Source: Phycisphaerae bacterium (GTDB taxonomy: Bacteria > Planctomycetota > Phycisphaerae > Sedimentisphaerales > Anaerohalosphaeraceae). From it: DNA of 64,000 nt. Below are positions 27,082 to 36,529 of the stretch, piece after piece; the first letter of the stretch is position 1, and each line of letters begins with the position of its first letter. The notes under the pieces were generated by a model. That model did no database searches. It saw only the letters and a list, made by a program, of their open reading frames with translations, and was not told the origin of the DNA. The stretch is from the NCBI GenBank assembly GCA_012729675.1, contig JAAYCR010000018.1, forward strand, positions 1 through 64,000, read 5' to 3'. Both the position numbers and the translations under genes were made by a program.

Positions 27082-27773
27082 GTGACACAAACGGCGCGAT
27101 TGTACGGCTGTGTAAAGCCCGTAAGACGTATCGGATGGGTACTGAGTCTGTCCATGCGCTGGATGGCGTGGATATCGCGTTCGAGCGCGGCAGTTTTTGG
27201 GCGATCATGGGCGCCAGCGGGTCAGGTAAGAGTACGATGATGAACGTCATTGGGTGTCTGGATCGGCTCACCAGCGGGCAGTATCTGCTGGAGGGGCAAG
27301 ATGTTTTCACGCTCGACGATGACCGGCTCAGCGAGCGGCGGCTTCGGCATATCGGGTTTATCTTCCAGAGCTTTAATCTGATTCCTCAGTTGACGGTTCA
27401 GCGCAACATCGAACTCCCGCTGTACTATTTGGGATGGGAGGCGGCCGCCAGCTCCGATCGCGCCCGAGAACTGGCGCGGCGTGTGGGGCTGGAAGAGCGT
27501 CTCAATCACCGGCCGACGGAGTTGTCGGGCGGCCAGATGCAGCGGGTGGCGATCGCGCGGGCGCTGGTTAACGATCCGCATCTGCTGCTGGCGGACGAAC
27601 CAACGGGGAACCTGGACAGCGCAACGGGCGTTCAGATCATGAAACTGCTGGAGGAGCTTCATTCCGAGGGCAAGACGATTATCATGGTAACGCATGAGCC
27701 GGATATTGCGGCCCATGCGCAATACCGACTTCATATGAAAGACGGTCAAATCGACCGGGTCGAAGAGCGATAA
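27078..27773 (+). CDS. MacB/LolD-type ABC transporter ATPase
   Basis: This ATP-binding subunit drives the exporter. Walker A is GASGSGKST, the signature is [15 protein letters not shown], Walker B is [12 protein letters not shown], and the switch His is in MVTHEPD. The length of 231 residues is typical for MacB-type ATPases encoded apart from the permease. It starts inside the stop codon of the adaptor gene and ends 1 base before the permease gene, so all four genes are one transcription unit. Substrate is unknown; relatives export peptides, lipoproteins or drugs. Confidence 0.95.
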   Translation: MSDTNGAIVRLCKARKTYRMGTESVHALDGVDIAFERGSFWAIMGASGSGKSTMMNVIGCLDRLTSGQYLLEGQDVFTLDDDRLSERRLRHIGFIFQSFNLIPQLTVQRNIELPLYYLGWEAAASSDRARELARRVGLEERLNHRPTELSGGQMQRVAIARALVNDPHLLLADEPTGNLDSATGVQIMKLLEELHSEGKTIIMVTHEPDIAAHAQYRLHMKDGQIDRVEER

Positions 27774-27774
27774 G

Positions 27775-29043
27775 ATGCATCAAAGTCGAGTTATACGAAA
27801 TATCGGATTGGGAATCGAGAATCTGCTGCTGCACAAGCTGCGGTCGTTTTTGACGATGCTGGGGGTGGTGTTCGGCGTCGGCAGTGTGGTGGCGATGCTG
27901 TCGGTGGGCGAAGGGGCCAGCAAGGAAGCAATGGAGCAGATCCGGATGCTGGGCAGTAACAACATTATTATATCGTCGATCAAGCCCGTCGAAGAGGATT
28001 CCACGGTGACGACAGAGGCGATGCTGAGTATGTTTGGCCTGACGTATCACGATTACGAACGGCTTCGCGAAACCTTTCCGGCAGTTCAGCAAATCGCGCC
28101 GGTCAAGCTGATGCGAAAGGAAACGCGTCTGGGGTCGCGTGCGATGGAGCTTCGAATTGTGGGTACGACGGAGGCGTGGTTTGAACTGGTTCCGCGAGAG
28201 ATTGTGGCCGGTCGCGTGCTGCGCCGCGAGGATCAGGACAATTTCAACGCGGTGGCCGTGCTGACGGAATTCGGGGCGCGGCGTATCCTGGCGACCCAGA
28301 ATACCATCGGACAGAGCATCCGGATCGGCAGCGATTCGTTCGAGGTTGTCGGGATCGTCAAGAGCGAGTCGGGCCAGGCCGGCAATATGCAGATTCCCGA
28401 TCAGGATGTGGACGTGTATATTCCGATGCGGGTTTTGCAGCAGTATTTCGGCGACATTAATGTCACGCGCAGTGCCGGGACACAGATTCGCGAGCGTGTT
28501 GAATTGCATCAGATCATTGCGCAGATCGATGATATTAAAAATGTCGAGGCGACGGCCGAGGCGATTGAGCGGATGCTGGAGCGGTTTCATCGGCGCCGCG
28601 AATATCAGATGAGTGTGCCGCTGGCGTTGCTGCGTCAGGCGGAGGCAACCAAGCGGACGTTTAATATCGTATTAGGGTCGATTGCGGGCATCAGTCTCTT
28701 GGTCGGCGGCATTGGGATTATGAATATTATGCTGGCTTCGGTTACCGAGCGGACGCGGGAGATCGGCATTCGGCGGGCCATCGGGGCCAAACGCCGACAG
28801 ATCATCGGCCAGTTCCTGATCGAGACAGTGGTGCTTTCGACGTTGGGGGGGCTTGTGGGGATCGCCTTGGGGGTCTTGACGCCGCTGTTGATTACTTATT
28901 TTTCAGGGATGCCGACAGTTCTGACACCAATGAGTATATTTCTGCCGATGTTTATAAGCATTAGTATCGGTATTGTCTTCGGGCTGTACCCGGCGGCCAA
29001 CGCCGCCCGCGTTGATCCGATTGTCGCCCTGCGGCATGAGTAA
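27775..29043 (+). CDS. MacB-type ABC transporter permease
   Basis: This is the inner-membrane permease with the MacB/FtsX layout: one N-terminal transmembrane helix (FLTMLGVVFGVGSVVAML), a large periplasmic MacB-PCD domain (about 50-275), then three helices ending in the conserved coupling region VTERTREIGIRRAIGAKRRQI and LYPAANAARVDPIVALRHE. The length of 422 residues is typical. It follows the ATPase by a single base. Together with the adaptor and channel it forms a complete four-gene export system. Confidence 0.94.
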   Translation: MHQSRVIRNIGLGIENLLLHKLRSFLTMLGVVFGVGSVVAMLSVGEGASKEAMEQIRMLGSNNIIISSIKPVEEDSTVTTEAMLSMFGLTYHDYERLRETFPAVQQIAPVKLMRKETRLGSRAMELRIVGTTEAWFELVPREIVAGRVLRREDQDNFNAVAVLTEFGARRILATQNTIGQSIRIGSDSFEVVGIVKSESGQAGNMQIPDQDVDVYIPMRVLQQYFGDINVTRSAGTQIRERVELHQIIAQIDDIKNVEATAEAIERMLERFHRRREYQMSVPLALLRQAEATKRTFNIVLGSIAGISLLVGGIGIMNIMLASVTERTREIGIRRAIGAKRRQIIGQFLIETVVLSTLGGLVGIALGVLTPLLITYFSGMPTVLTPMSIFLPMFISISIGIVFGLYPAANAARVDPIVALRHE

Positions 29044-29239
29044 GAAATTTCCGGTTTTTCACAGCGTGCAGCACTGCATCTAACCCTGCGTGTTTACGTA
29101 ATACCCCGTTTTTTGTGATTTTGGTTAAGTCATTCCCTGAATTTGCCGTTCCTGTAATGGTTTCTTATCTTTTGTATGACTGAACGCTATGCGATTCTTT
29201 GCGTATCGTTGGCTTATCGGACCTTAAAGGAACGGACAA

Positions 29240-30169
29240 ATGAGACATACAAATGGAACAATTCGGTTGCACACGGCGATCTATTTGATCGGTCTGCTGA
29301 TACTTTTCGGGAGTGTGGGCTCTGCTGCAACGCAAACCCTCTCCACGCGAACCCTGCGGACCATGTCACGGGCGTATCTGGCGTACGGTCAGTATGAAAA
29401 GGCCCGCGTGCAGGCCGAGCGGGCGGCAGCGCAGGCGCGACGGGGTAATGCCGAGATTGGCGAGCAGGCGTTGTGCCTGATTGACCTGGCGACGGTTTAT
29501 GGGTATCAAAATATGCTGGACGACGCTGCGGCGAAATTTGAGGCCGGGCTGGAGCTTCAAAAGGCGGCGCTCGGAGAAACGCATCCTTATACGGCACACA
29601 CCCTGCGGATGCTCGGCGATGTGTATCGGCGGCAGGACAAACTTGAGGCGGCAGAAGCGGCACTGGGCGAGGCGTTTTCGGTGATGCTCAAGCACACACG
29701 GCTGCAAAGTCGTGAGATGACGCCTTTTATCATTGCCTCGGCGCAGCTTGCGGCCGCGGCAGGGCGATACGACCAAGCGCGGCAGACCTACGACACCGCG
29801 CAGCAAATGCTGCTGGTTACGTATGGGACTGACCATCTCTATACCGCGCAAGTCATGCAGGGGATGGCGGAAGTATTGCTGGCCTGCGGTGACTTGCAGG
29901 AAGCCCGCGAGCAGATCGACCAATCGATGCAGCTTCAGCAACGCTTTTATGGAGACGGCTCGCAGCAGATGATCGCCGGCTGGCTGGTGCAGGCGCGCAT
30001 CGAGCGGGCGTGCGGGGCGATTGGAGCATCCGAGACGCTGCTGCACAAGGCGATTGCCGCCGCGCGACAGGGCAATAATGTGGTGACATTGGCCCGCATC
30101 CATGAAGAGGTCGGAGCGATTCGCCGCGAAGGCGTTTATACCGCATCGCTGGGCCAGTCATCGATATAG
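29240..30169 (+). CDS. Secreted TPR-repeat protein
   Basis: This exported protein (signal peptide 1-30, cleavage after GSVGSA) consists of about six tetratricopeptide-like helix pairs: YLAYGQYEKARVQAERA, LRMLGDVYRRQDKLEAAEAA, YDQARQTYDTAQ and others, of the kinesin-light-chain type. AAAGGA lies 9 bases before the ATG. It is 196 bases after the permease gene and could be a late member of that operon or independent. A scaffold role in the periplasm is likely, but the partner is unknown. A hairpin shared with the convergent gene follows. Confidence 0.75.
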   Translation: MRHTNGTIRLHTAIYLIGLLILFGSVGSAATQTLSTRTLRTMSRAYLAYGQYEKARVQAERAAAQARRGNAEIGEQALCLIDLATVYGYQNMLDDAAAKFEAGLELQKAALGETHPYTAHTLRMLGDVYRRQDKLEAAEAALGEAFSVMLKHTRLQSREMTPFIIASAQLAAAAGRYDQARQTYDTAQQMLLVTYGTDHLYTAQVMQGMAEVLLACGDLQEAREQIDQSMQLQQRFYGDGSQQMIAGWLVQARIERACGAIGASETLLHKAIAAARQGNNVVTLARIHEEVGAIRREGVYTASLGQSSI

Positions 30170-30180
30170 AAACACAAGTA

Positions 30181-30227
30181 CGCCTGACCTCGTCAACTGC
30201 GGGGGGACACAGTCAAGAGGTCAGGCG
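30181..30227. terminator. Bidirectional terminator between convergent genes
   Basis: CGCCTGACCTC (30181-30191) pairs with GAGGTCAGGCG (30217-30227), an 11-bp perfect stem between the TPR gene (+) and the PEP-CTERM gene (-). Confidence 0.65.
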
Positions 30228-30251
30228 GAAAGTCTAACATCAAGCGGACGT

Positions 30252-30929
30252 TCAGCGTTTTTTACGAAACACGCCGATGCCGCCCATTCCCATTGCCAGC
30301 AGCGCAAGCGTGGCCGGTTCGGGGATGGCGTCGTATTCCAGTTTCAGATACGGCTGATTTTCCGCATTTCGGCTGCTGTTAAACGCGGCGAAGCTAAAAT
30401 CATCTTCCGGATCCACGGTCAGCAGAAATGTTACTTTCCCGTTGCTCAGGTCGGCAGCATAGTCCCAAACACCCATAAGATTCCAGAAATAGTACCGGCC
30501 GGTAGAATCCGCGGACTGTGAGATATCAAGCTTTGTTTGGCCGCCAAGGAGGGATAGGCTTTCGTTCCAGGTCAGTGTGTTATCCCATGCGTCATAGTTG
30601 TTCAAATTCCACAACTGCATCACAGGTTTGGGAGTATCCGAGTCATTATTCAGCCAGATACCGAATTCGGCGTATGTCATGACCGCCTCTTCCGGAATCA
30701 CCGACAGGTCAAACTGAATGAAAATCCGCTGCACATTATAATCTTGCAGCGTGAGACGGTCCGTCCCTTCTTCCTGAATGCGCAGCACGTCCAGTTCGCC
30801 ATACGAGGCGTCAGGGCTTCCCGCGTCCACATACGTGTCAAACAGGATATCCATATCCAGCATTGCGGATGTTGTGCCGCCGAGTGTTAACCCGATCAGT
30901 ATTGCCAATGTCATAAACGTTTTCATCAT
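30252..30929 (-). CDS. PEP-CTERM sorted protein with DNRLRE-like domain
   Basis: This is an exported protein ending in a canonical PEP-CTERM tail: IPEPATLALLAMGMGGIGVFRKKR, that is Pro-Glu-Pro, a hydrophobic helix and basic residues (split here only as description). Such tails are cut and sorted by an exosortase. The body (about 20-195) looks like a DNRLRE/CBM96-type beta-sandwich (TYVDAGSPDASYGE, RIFIQFDLSVIPEEA, LTWNE). GAGGTG lies before two tandem ATGs; the first is used. It is the third gene downstream of tpsB and tpsA, 42 bases from tpsA, so it is probably co-expressed. No exosortase gene is in the window. Confidence 0.88.
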   Translation of the reverse strand: MMKTFMTLAILIGLTLGGTTSAMLDMDILFDTYVDAGSPDASYGELDVLRIQEEGTDRLTLQDYNVQRIFIQFDLSVIPEEAVMTYAEFGIWLNNDSDTPKPVMQLWNLNNYDAWDNTLTWNESLSLLGGQTKLDISQSADSTGRYYFWNLMGVWDYAADLSNGKVTFLLTVDPEDDFSFAAFNSSRNAENQPYLKLEYDAIPEPATLALLAMGMGGIGVFRKKR

Positions 30930-30971
30930 AAACACCTCATTCCTGTAATTATATGAAGTTTTGTTTTTATG

Positions 30972-33650
30972 TTAGATACCTTCGGGCATTACTTGTGAGA
31001 GAATATACGCGGCGATGTTCGGATTTGCCTGCTCGCCCATCAGCGTGTCGCCGTGTTTTTCAAGGGCAAAGACCACCGGGTCACCGATAGGCGCCTTCAG
31101 TTCCGTATCGAGAATCGCGACATAGCGGGCGAAGGCGTCAATGTATTCGGCGGCCAGTGCATACTGCCGATCCTGATCGCCCAGTTGAGCAAAAGCAGTG
31201 ACGACCGACGCGGAGACTTCCGGTGTGAACGGGGCATCGGCCGGGGCCAGTGTGTTGAATATCTGATTCATTGCGGCCAAACGCACGCCGTCGGCGTCGT
31301 TGAGAATCGTCGCGGCTGTGACCAAACTCGCACAGGCGTCACACGGCTGAATGTTCGGATTCATTGCCAGCGAATTGCGAATGGTCATCTGGAGCGTATC
31401 GTCGGAGATACCCAATTCGATGGCCGCCGCCTGCATCTCGACCGGACAACCCATCAATTCGGGAATCTCCAGCACGGCCAGCGGGGCGGCGAAGGCCTTC
31501 GGATTTTCAAGAACCCATTGTCTTCCATCCGAGATGGACGAATTGTTCTGCCCGGCCCCGCGAAGCACATAATTGCCTTCGCCGAGAACGGCCTCGATCG
31601 CTTCGGGATTGTCGGCAAAAGGCAGTTTGCCGCCGTTGATGGCGTCCTCGAGCCATTCACACTGACGCGATGCGACTTCCAGGCGGAATCCGCCGAATTC
31701 TATTTCAGATGTGGCGACAACGTCGGCCAAAAACGGCATTGAGACCGTATCGTAAGCGTCAAAGACCACCGTGGCATCGCCGGCTTTGACGTTGTTCGAG
31801 ACATAGATGGCCGGGGTTTGTACGGTCACATTGCCCTCTGTGCTGGCCGCATAGATGGCGATGTCGCTGGGAACGCCCTTATCGCGGACATAGCCGCCGA
31901 TGAGTGCGTCCTGTGCCAGAAAGTTGACGGCGGGGCGGTCATCAACGCCATAGGGAAATTCGCCGCTGACTTCTTCCGGAGCGACGTATCGGCCTTCTGC
32001 ATTCAGTTTTGCATCGGGTCCGATGGTCAGGTCTTGTCCGCTCTGCAGGACGATGGCGGCTTTGCTGAGCGATTCGCCTTCAGACCCTTTATAGGGCAGG
32101 TCGGCGCCGGTATTGTCCCATACGTCATCCGAGTAGCCGCTGATGGCGATGTTGAGGGCGTCGCCTTCGCCGGTGTGGATTGTTCCGGTTTCAGCAATCA
32201 CCGACACGCCTCCCAAGTCGGCGGTAATGTCGCCGTCGAGGCGGACGTTATTTTGGGCCGCGATATAGATGCTGCCGTCGGTGGACTTGGAAATCTTACC
32301 GGCGGCGTGGACGTTTGCGGTTTCTGAGGCAACGGTCTGGTCGGCGCTGCCGAACAGGATCAGATCGCTGTTAACGGTCAGGTCGTCGGCGGCCAGAATA
32401 TCGGCGTTGCTTCGGGTCTCTGCGGCCGTGGCTGTGATGTTCGCCTGACTTTCAAGATTGGCATACGTGACAATCAAGTTTCCGGCAGTCAAGGTCATGG
32501 CGTCCTGCGACGATGCGCCCTGAAGCATCAGGATGTTTGTACCGGCATCAACGGTCATTGCGCCGTCCGAGGCAGCCTGTCCCTGGAGTACAACCGATGA
32601 CAGGTGACCGGTCAGGCTCATATCCCCGCCGCTGTGGAGGTTGTCAGTGGCCGTAATGTGATAATCCGAATCCACCGTCAGATCGCCGGGGATGTCCAAT
32701 GCGTGGCGGAGTTCAACCTTCTGGGCCGCCAGCTTAACGGTGTCCGCCGCGGTCGAGCCGCCGGGACGCAGGGCGATTTGCTGGGCGGCTCCGGCCTCCA
32801 GTTCGGCGGCCTGGATGGAGCCGCGTTGTTCGACGTTGTAATCGCCGACGGCGTAGGCGAGATTCTGAATGCCGGTCAGTGCCTGTGCAAAGGTATCGCC
32901 TGCGGCCAAAACGACTTTTCCGGTGTCATTCTGAATCGTGCCCGCCGCTTCGTTGGTGATGGTGTAATTGAAGCCGTTGACGTTGGGCGTGGCGATTTCT
33001 ACGACGATATCATCGCTTTCGGAGGCCAGATAAATCTCATCGCCTGTGGCCAGCAGGACAATATTGCCCGACCCGACAACAAGGCCGCTGTTGGAGATTT
33101 GATGTGCCAGCAGTTCAATTTGGTCGGCGGTGATTTCGGCTCCGGCGGCCAGTGAAATCCGGCCGCGTGCATCGCCTGTTTTGAAAGCGAAGTTTTCGCT
33201 GCCGTCCAAGAAATCGGCGTCGGTCATGTCCAGTCCCAGCGTCGAAGCGGTAAAGCGATGGGCCGACACCTCGGCAGTCGGGCCAAACACAATGCCGTGC
33301 TGGTTGATGACGATGATATGCCCCTGGTTGCCGAGGAGCTTGCCGTCAAACTGCGTTTGTGAGCCGCTGAGGATGCGGTTGAGCACGGCAAAATTTGCGC
33401 CCCCGTCTCGAATGAACTCAAGGACTTCGCCATTGTCGGTGTTGAAATTTGACCAGTCAATAATGCTGCGATTGCCCAGCACATCAACGGTTGTGGTATT
33501 GCCTGATGTGTTTACTTCGGTGTTGATTTTATTGAGTACGTCCGTCTCGGAGATTGCCCAGACCGGCCCATTGATAATCAAAAAGGCCGTCAGGCAAGCA
33601 ATTGTCGTTCGAAGCAATTGCCGGGTTGAGCTTTTCATCATTTTTTTCAT
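30972..33650 (-). CDS. TpsA-type filamentous hemagglutinin-like exoprotein
   Basis: A signal peptide (about 1-32) precedes a two-partner-secretion domain: TEVNTSGNTTTVDVLGN, WSNFNTDNGEVLEFI, NRILSGSQTQFDGKLLGNQGHIIVINQHGIVFG. The central region (about 130-650) is a beta-helix-like run of repeated strands. The C-terminal 210 residues differ: mostly helical, with Cys residues including a C-x2-C pair (PCDACAS). At 892 residues it is short for a hemagglutinin. The start is set at ATG 33650, because the longer frame uses the Shine-Dalgarno GAGGGG as coding sequence. tpsB lies 30 bases upstream. It is likely exported across the outer membrane by that partner. Confidence 0.88.
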   Translation of the reverse strand: MKKMMKSSTRQLLRTTIACLTAFLIINGPVWAISETDVLNKINTEVNTSGNTTTVDVLGNRSIIDWSNFNTDNGEVLEFIRDGGANFAVLNRILSGSQTQFDGKLLGNQGHIIVINQHGIVFGPTAEVSAHRFTASTLGLDMTDADFLDGSENFAFKTGDARGRISLAAGAEITADQIELLAHQISNSGLVVGSGNIVLLATGDEIYLASESDDIVVEIATPNVNGFNYTITNEAAGTIQNDTGKVVLAAGDTFAQALTGIQNLAYAVGDYNVEQRGSIQAAELEAGAAQQIALRPGGSTAADTVKLAAQKVELRHALDIPGDLTVDSDYHITATDNLHSGGDMSLTGHLSSVVLQGQAASDGAMTVDAGTNILMLQGASSQDAMTLTAGNLIVTYANLESQANITATAAETRSNADILAADDLTVNSDLILFGSADQTVASETANVHAAGKISKSTDGSIYIAAQNNVRLDGDITADLGGVSVIAETGTIHTGEGDALNIAISGYSDDVWDNTGADLPYKGSEGESLSKAAIVLQSGQDLTIGPDAKLNAEGRYVAPEEVSGEFPYGVDDRPAVNFLAQDALIGGYVRDKGVPSDIAIYAASTEGNVTVQTPAIYVSNNVKAGDATVVFDAYDTVSMPFLADVVATSEIEFGGFRLEVASRQCEWLEDAINGGKLPFADNPEAIEAVLGEGNYVLRGAGQNNSSISDGRQWVLENPKAFAAPLAVLEIPELMGCPVEMQAAAIELGISDDTLQMTIRNSLAMNPNIQPCDACASLVTAATILNDADGVRLAAMNQIFNTLAPADAPFTPEVSASVVTAFAQLGDQDRQYALAAEYIDAFARYVAILDTELKAPIGDPVVFALEKHGDTLMGEQANPNIAAYILSQVMPEGI

Positions 33651-33680
33651 ATTAATGTATCCCCTCAAAAAAGTTAATAT

Positions 33681-35552
33681 TTACCATCTCAATAAAAAAC
33701 CCACGTTTAACCGCCCTTTGCCGGAGCGGGTGTTTTCGGTTGCAATCAGTGGATAGCCGTAATACACGGTTCCCGTAAAGTTTTCGCCCAGTTCGACGAT
33801 GGCGCCGCCGCCGACCGAGGCCATTTCACGATCCCGGTGTTCAGTTGACAGAGGCTCTTCGATGCGGGCCTGTCCGTAGTCCGCAAAGACCAGCGGGGCG
33901 ATCTTGCGGATAAACGGATTCCGCAGGTCTTCGTTGGCGCCGCCGGCGGCATATTCATCGACGCGTGCCTTACGGATGATGTCATACTCGTATTGCAGCG
34001 AGGCGAGAATGCCCCCGTCAACGACCATCTCAAATTCATCATAGCCGCGAACGGTGTACATTCCGCCGAACGAGGTCATTGAGACTGGGGCCAGCCGCTT
34101 GTTTGGAATGATCCACTGGAAGGCGGCGCTGAGACGCTGCACGTTATTGATATCCAGATACCGGCTGTGGCGCGCGGTGGCGGTATAAATGGCCACATCG
34201 CGGTTGGCGCCGGAGCGTGTCAGACCGAAGTCATCCCGATGCGAGCCGTCCAGCGTACTCATCCGCCGGATGCTGAACAGGGTGTCGGATCTGTCGTCGG
34301 ATCGCGTCAGTTCCGCTCCCCAGCCCCACATCGTCAAGTGCACGTCGCTGGTGAGAAATTCCGGAAACAGCGACGGGGTGATCTTGCTTTGTTGATGGGT
34401 CAGCGTGCCGGTGAGGTCGAAGAACCACTTTTCATGCTGGAAGACATTCAGCCGTAACGTGCTGCCGACAAAACTGCCGCGACCGAGGAAACTGATACCG
34501 CCTGTTTCGGCGATGCTGAACTCATTATGGCCGGCAAAGATATTCAGCCGCACGCGCGGCGTAAAGAGCGGAAAATCATAGCTGCCAAAGATGGCGTAAT
34601 CATCAAGCCACGTCTTATCCGGTGTGGTTTGCCAGATGACGGTCAGCCGGTCGTCAAAGCCGAGCAGGTTGGTGTTAATCATCCCCAAACGCGGCCGCCA
34701 TTGAATATCCTCCGTTCCGGAGTTATCGACCTGAACGAAGAAATGCCAGGGGTTGGCCTCATAGACGCGATATTCCATTGCCAGGCTGTTCGGCTCTTCG
34801 CCCTGTGTCACCATCGCCGAGACATAGCGGTCGGGATTGCGATTGAGCAGATTCAGGTACTCGTCCATCGCACGGCGGTTGGCGACTTGACCGGCTTTGA
34901 CCGGCGACCATTCTTCAACCAGTCCTTGCCGCAGATAGCTTCTCTCGGCCGGCTGATTGTTGACATCATAAAACGAGGAGCCGACCGATGAAACCGAAGC
35001 TTCCAGAATGCGAATCGGCAGAATGCCCTGCGACAGTTCTTTGCCGGGTTCGAAGGCGTCGGCGGGGACATAGATATAGATGCCCGCATACCCGCGTTTT
35101 TGATAAAGACTCAGCAGATACTGGGGAAACCCCTGAATCGAACGCGCCGAAACCTCTACGGCCGATCCGGGCTGGGCGACAACCGCTTGCAGCGGTCGAA
35201 AGTCGTACAGGAACATTCCGAGAGTTTCTTTGTCCGGCGATGCGTCAAAGACGGCGGGGATATTGTCCAGCAGACTATCGGTGGAAATCAGGCTGTTGCC
35301 TGAAATCTGTACATGGCTTATCGTGAACCGAGGTGTGGTATCTTCCGGCAAAAGGGCGATCAGTCGGGCAAGGTCGGTTCGACCCCATCGCAGCGGCGGA
35401 GCCTTAACAGCGGCCTCTGCTTCCATTTGCTCAAAACGAAGCTGCTCGTCCGTCTTGGGTTCCGGCATGATATGAGTGCTTGCATAGACCCAATGTGGAC
35501 ACAAAATAAACGCAACGAAACTAACTCCCCAAAAAATCAAGCGATTGTCCAC
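33681..35552 (-). CDS. TpsB/ShlB-type outer-membrane transporter
   Basis: This is a two-partner-secretion pore of the Omp85 superfamily. A signal peptide (about 1-24, ending WVYAS) is followed by a POTRA_2-like domain (FTISHVQISGNSLIS), a second POTRA region, and a 16-strand barrel ending with an aromatic residue (FLLRW). The conserved VRGY motif of the family is present (TVRGYDEFE). The start is GTG 35552 with GGGAGG 5 bases upstream; the longer frame runs through the Shine-Dalgarno. It is the first gene of a three-gene unit with tpsA and the PEP-CTERM gene, and a very good sigma70 promoter lies 137 bases upstream. Confidence 0.9.
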   Translation of the reverse strand: MDNRLIFWGVSFVAFILCPHWVYASTHIMPEPKTDEQLRFEQMEAEAAVKAPPLRWGRTDLARLIALLPEDTTPRFTISHVQISGNSLISTDSLLDNIPAVFDASPDKETLGMFLYDFRPLQAVVAQPGSAVEVSARSIQGFPQYLLSLYQKRGYAGIYIYVPADAFEPGKELSQGILPIRILEASVSSVGSSFYDVNNQPAERSYLRQGLVEEWSPVKAGQVANRRAMDEYLNLLNRNPDRYVSAMVTQGEEPNSLAMEYRVYEANPWHFFVQVDNSGTEDIQWRPRLGMINTNLLGFDDRLTVIWQTTPDKTWLDDYAIFGSYDFPLFTPRVRLNIFAGHNEFSIAETGGISFLGRGSFVGSTLRLNVFQHEKWFFDLTGTLTHQQSKITPSLFPEFLTSDVHLTMWGWGAELTRSDDRSDTLFSIRRMSTLDGSHRDDFGLTRSGANRDVAIYTATARHSRYLDINNVQRLSAAFQWIIPNKRLAPVSMTSFGGMYTVRGYDEFEMVVDGGILASLQYEYDIIRKARVDEYAAGGANEDLRNPFIRKIAPLVFADYGQARIEEPLSTEHRDREMASVGGGAIVELGENFTGTVYYGYPLIATENTRSGKGRLNVGFLLRW

Positions 35553-35688
35553 AATAACCTCCCTGAAAAAAACCAAAAAAATCCGAAATCAACAGAACAC
35601 TCCTTTTCTCCCCTCTCCCCCGACATGGCGTGCATTTGTCCCCGCACGCCTATTGTTATTTCATACCTAATCCTCGATGTTAGGATGG

Positions 35689-35717
35689 ATTATACAAATA
35701 AATTTCACAAAAATCAA
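35689..35717 (-). promoter_or_regulatory. Sigma70 promoter of the tpsB-tpsA-PEP-CTERM unit
   Basis: On the - strand: TTGATT (35717-35712), a 17-base spacer ending in TG, and TATAAT (35694-35689). This is near consensus and is followed by a leader of about 130 bases. Confidence 0.75.
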
Positions 35718-35819
35718 GCGAATTCTATAATTTATTAATAAAAAAAAAGAGAATAAATGAAATCAGTAATAATACCCCTAATAATAAAGAATTTATCGGG
35801 CAAACTGGCATCGGTCTGT

Positions 35820-36032
35820 TCATACGGCCATATTCAGGAGGCGTCCACTCTCCCTGCCGGGTGTTTGACAGGCGGCGCAATACGTCCGGTCGATCAATGA
35901 CTTCAGAGCGATCAAGAGCGGCAACGGTTCGGCGTCCATTTTTTTTGTGCCGGACGAACAGGAAGGACGCTTCCTGTCCGCCGGTCTCGGCGGCGCCGGT
36001 TCTACGACTCGGCATACGACATATTTTTTCAT
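35820..36032 (-). CDS. Possible small Cys-containing hypothetical protein
   Basis: A 70-codon frame starts MKKYVVCRVVEPAP and ends LLNMAV. Third codon positions are GC-rich like those of neighbouring genes, and GGGGG lies 4-8 bases before the ATG. It has a basic Pro-rich first half and a C-x2-C pair (TYCAAC) near the C-terminus. I do not recognise a family. The neighbouring frame just downstream encodes a hydrophobic segment, so the gene may originally have continued into a membrane anchor. Confidence 0.35.
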   Translation of the reverse strand: MKKYVVCRVVEPAPPRPADRKRPSCSSGTKKMDAEPLPLLIALKSLIDRTYCAACQTPGRESGRLLNMAV

Positions 36033-36256
36033 CACGACCCCCATAGAAAACAGTTTTATTACAACGCTGCTCTCACGAAAGGGATTATACCAAAATCGAG
36101 ATATTGATTCAATCGGACGCGGCATCTGAATAGTCCGCTTCCGATAAAGATCGCCGGTACGTTTGAAAAATCGCACTCTGTCAAGATTCTGCTTGTCAGA
36201 ATTGCTTCGTTCGGATAATAATTTTTTGAGAATTCGACTCCTGATATGAGGCGATT

Positions 36257-36457
36257 ATGCGGTTGTTGACAAAATGTCCCGGTTGCAGCATCCCCATCGA
36301 GCTGTCGATTGCCGACGCCGACCGGCGAAAGCGGTGTCCCCGATGCGGGCGACTGTACTATGTGCCCGATACCGATGCCCTGCGCGACGCGATATCTCTG
36401 CTCGGCACGGCACAAACGGACATTTATGTCGATGAAAAAGGCAATGTCTATGGCTGA
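36257..36457 (+). CDS. Small zinc-ribbon protein
   Basis: This 66-residue protein has two metal-binding knuckles, CPGC (residues 8-11) and CPRC (27-30), spaced as in a zinc ribbon, followed by LYYVPDTDALRDAISLL. GAGG lies 6 bases before the ATG. Such proteins are common in planctomycetes and often sit with membrane proteins, but their role is unknown. A small membrane-protein frame follows 72 bases downstream on the same strand. Confidence 0.65.
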   Translation: MRLLTKCPGCSIPIELSIADADRRKRCPRCGRLYYVPDTDALRDAISLLGTAQTDIYVDEKGNVYG

Positions 36458-36529
36458 GGCGGCCTATGGCGGTAATCCAGACCGATAACCTGGGCGTTGA
36501 CCGGCGTGATCCTCGGCGGCGCAACGCCG

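Larger units (their letters stand above)
35553..36256. other. AT-rich spacer upstream of tpsB
   Basis: This 700-base region holds the tpsB promoter (35689-35717), an A/T-rich tract (35725-35760) and one possible small gene on the - strand (35820-36032). Other short frames here look spurious. Part of one (- strand, 35725-35800) encodes a hydrophobic segment (SLLLGVLLLISFILFF) out of frame with the small gene and may be a frameshifted remnant. Confidence 0.5.
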
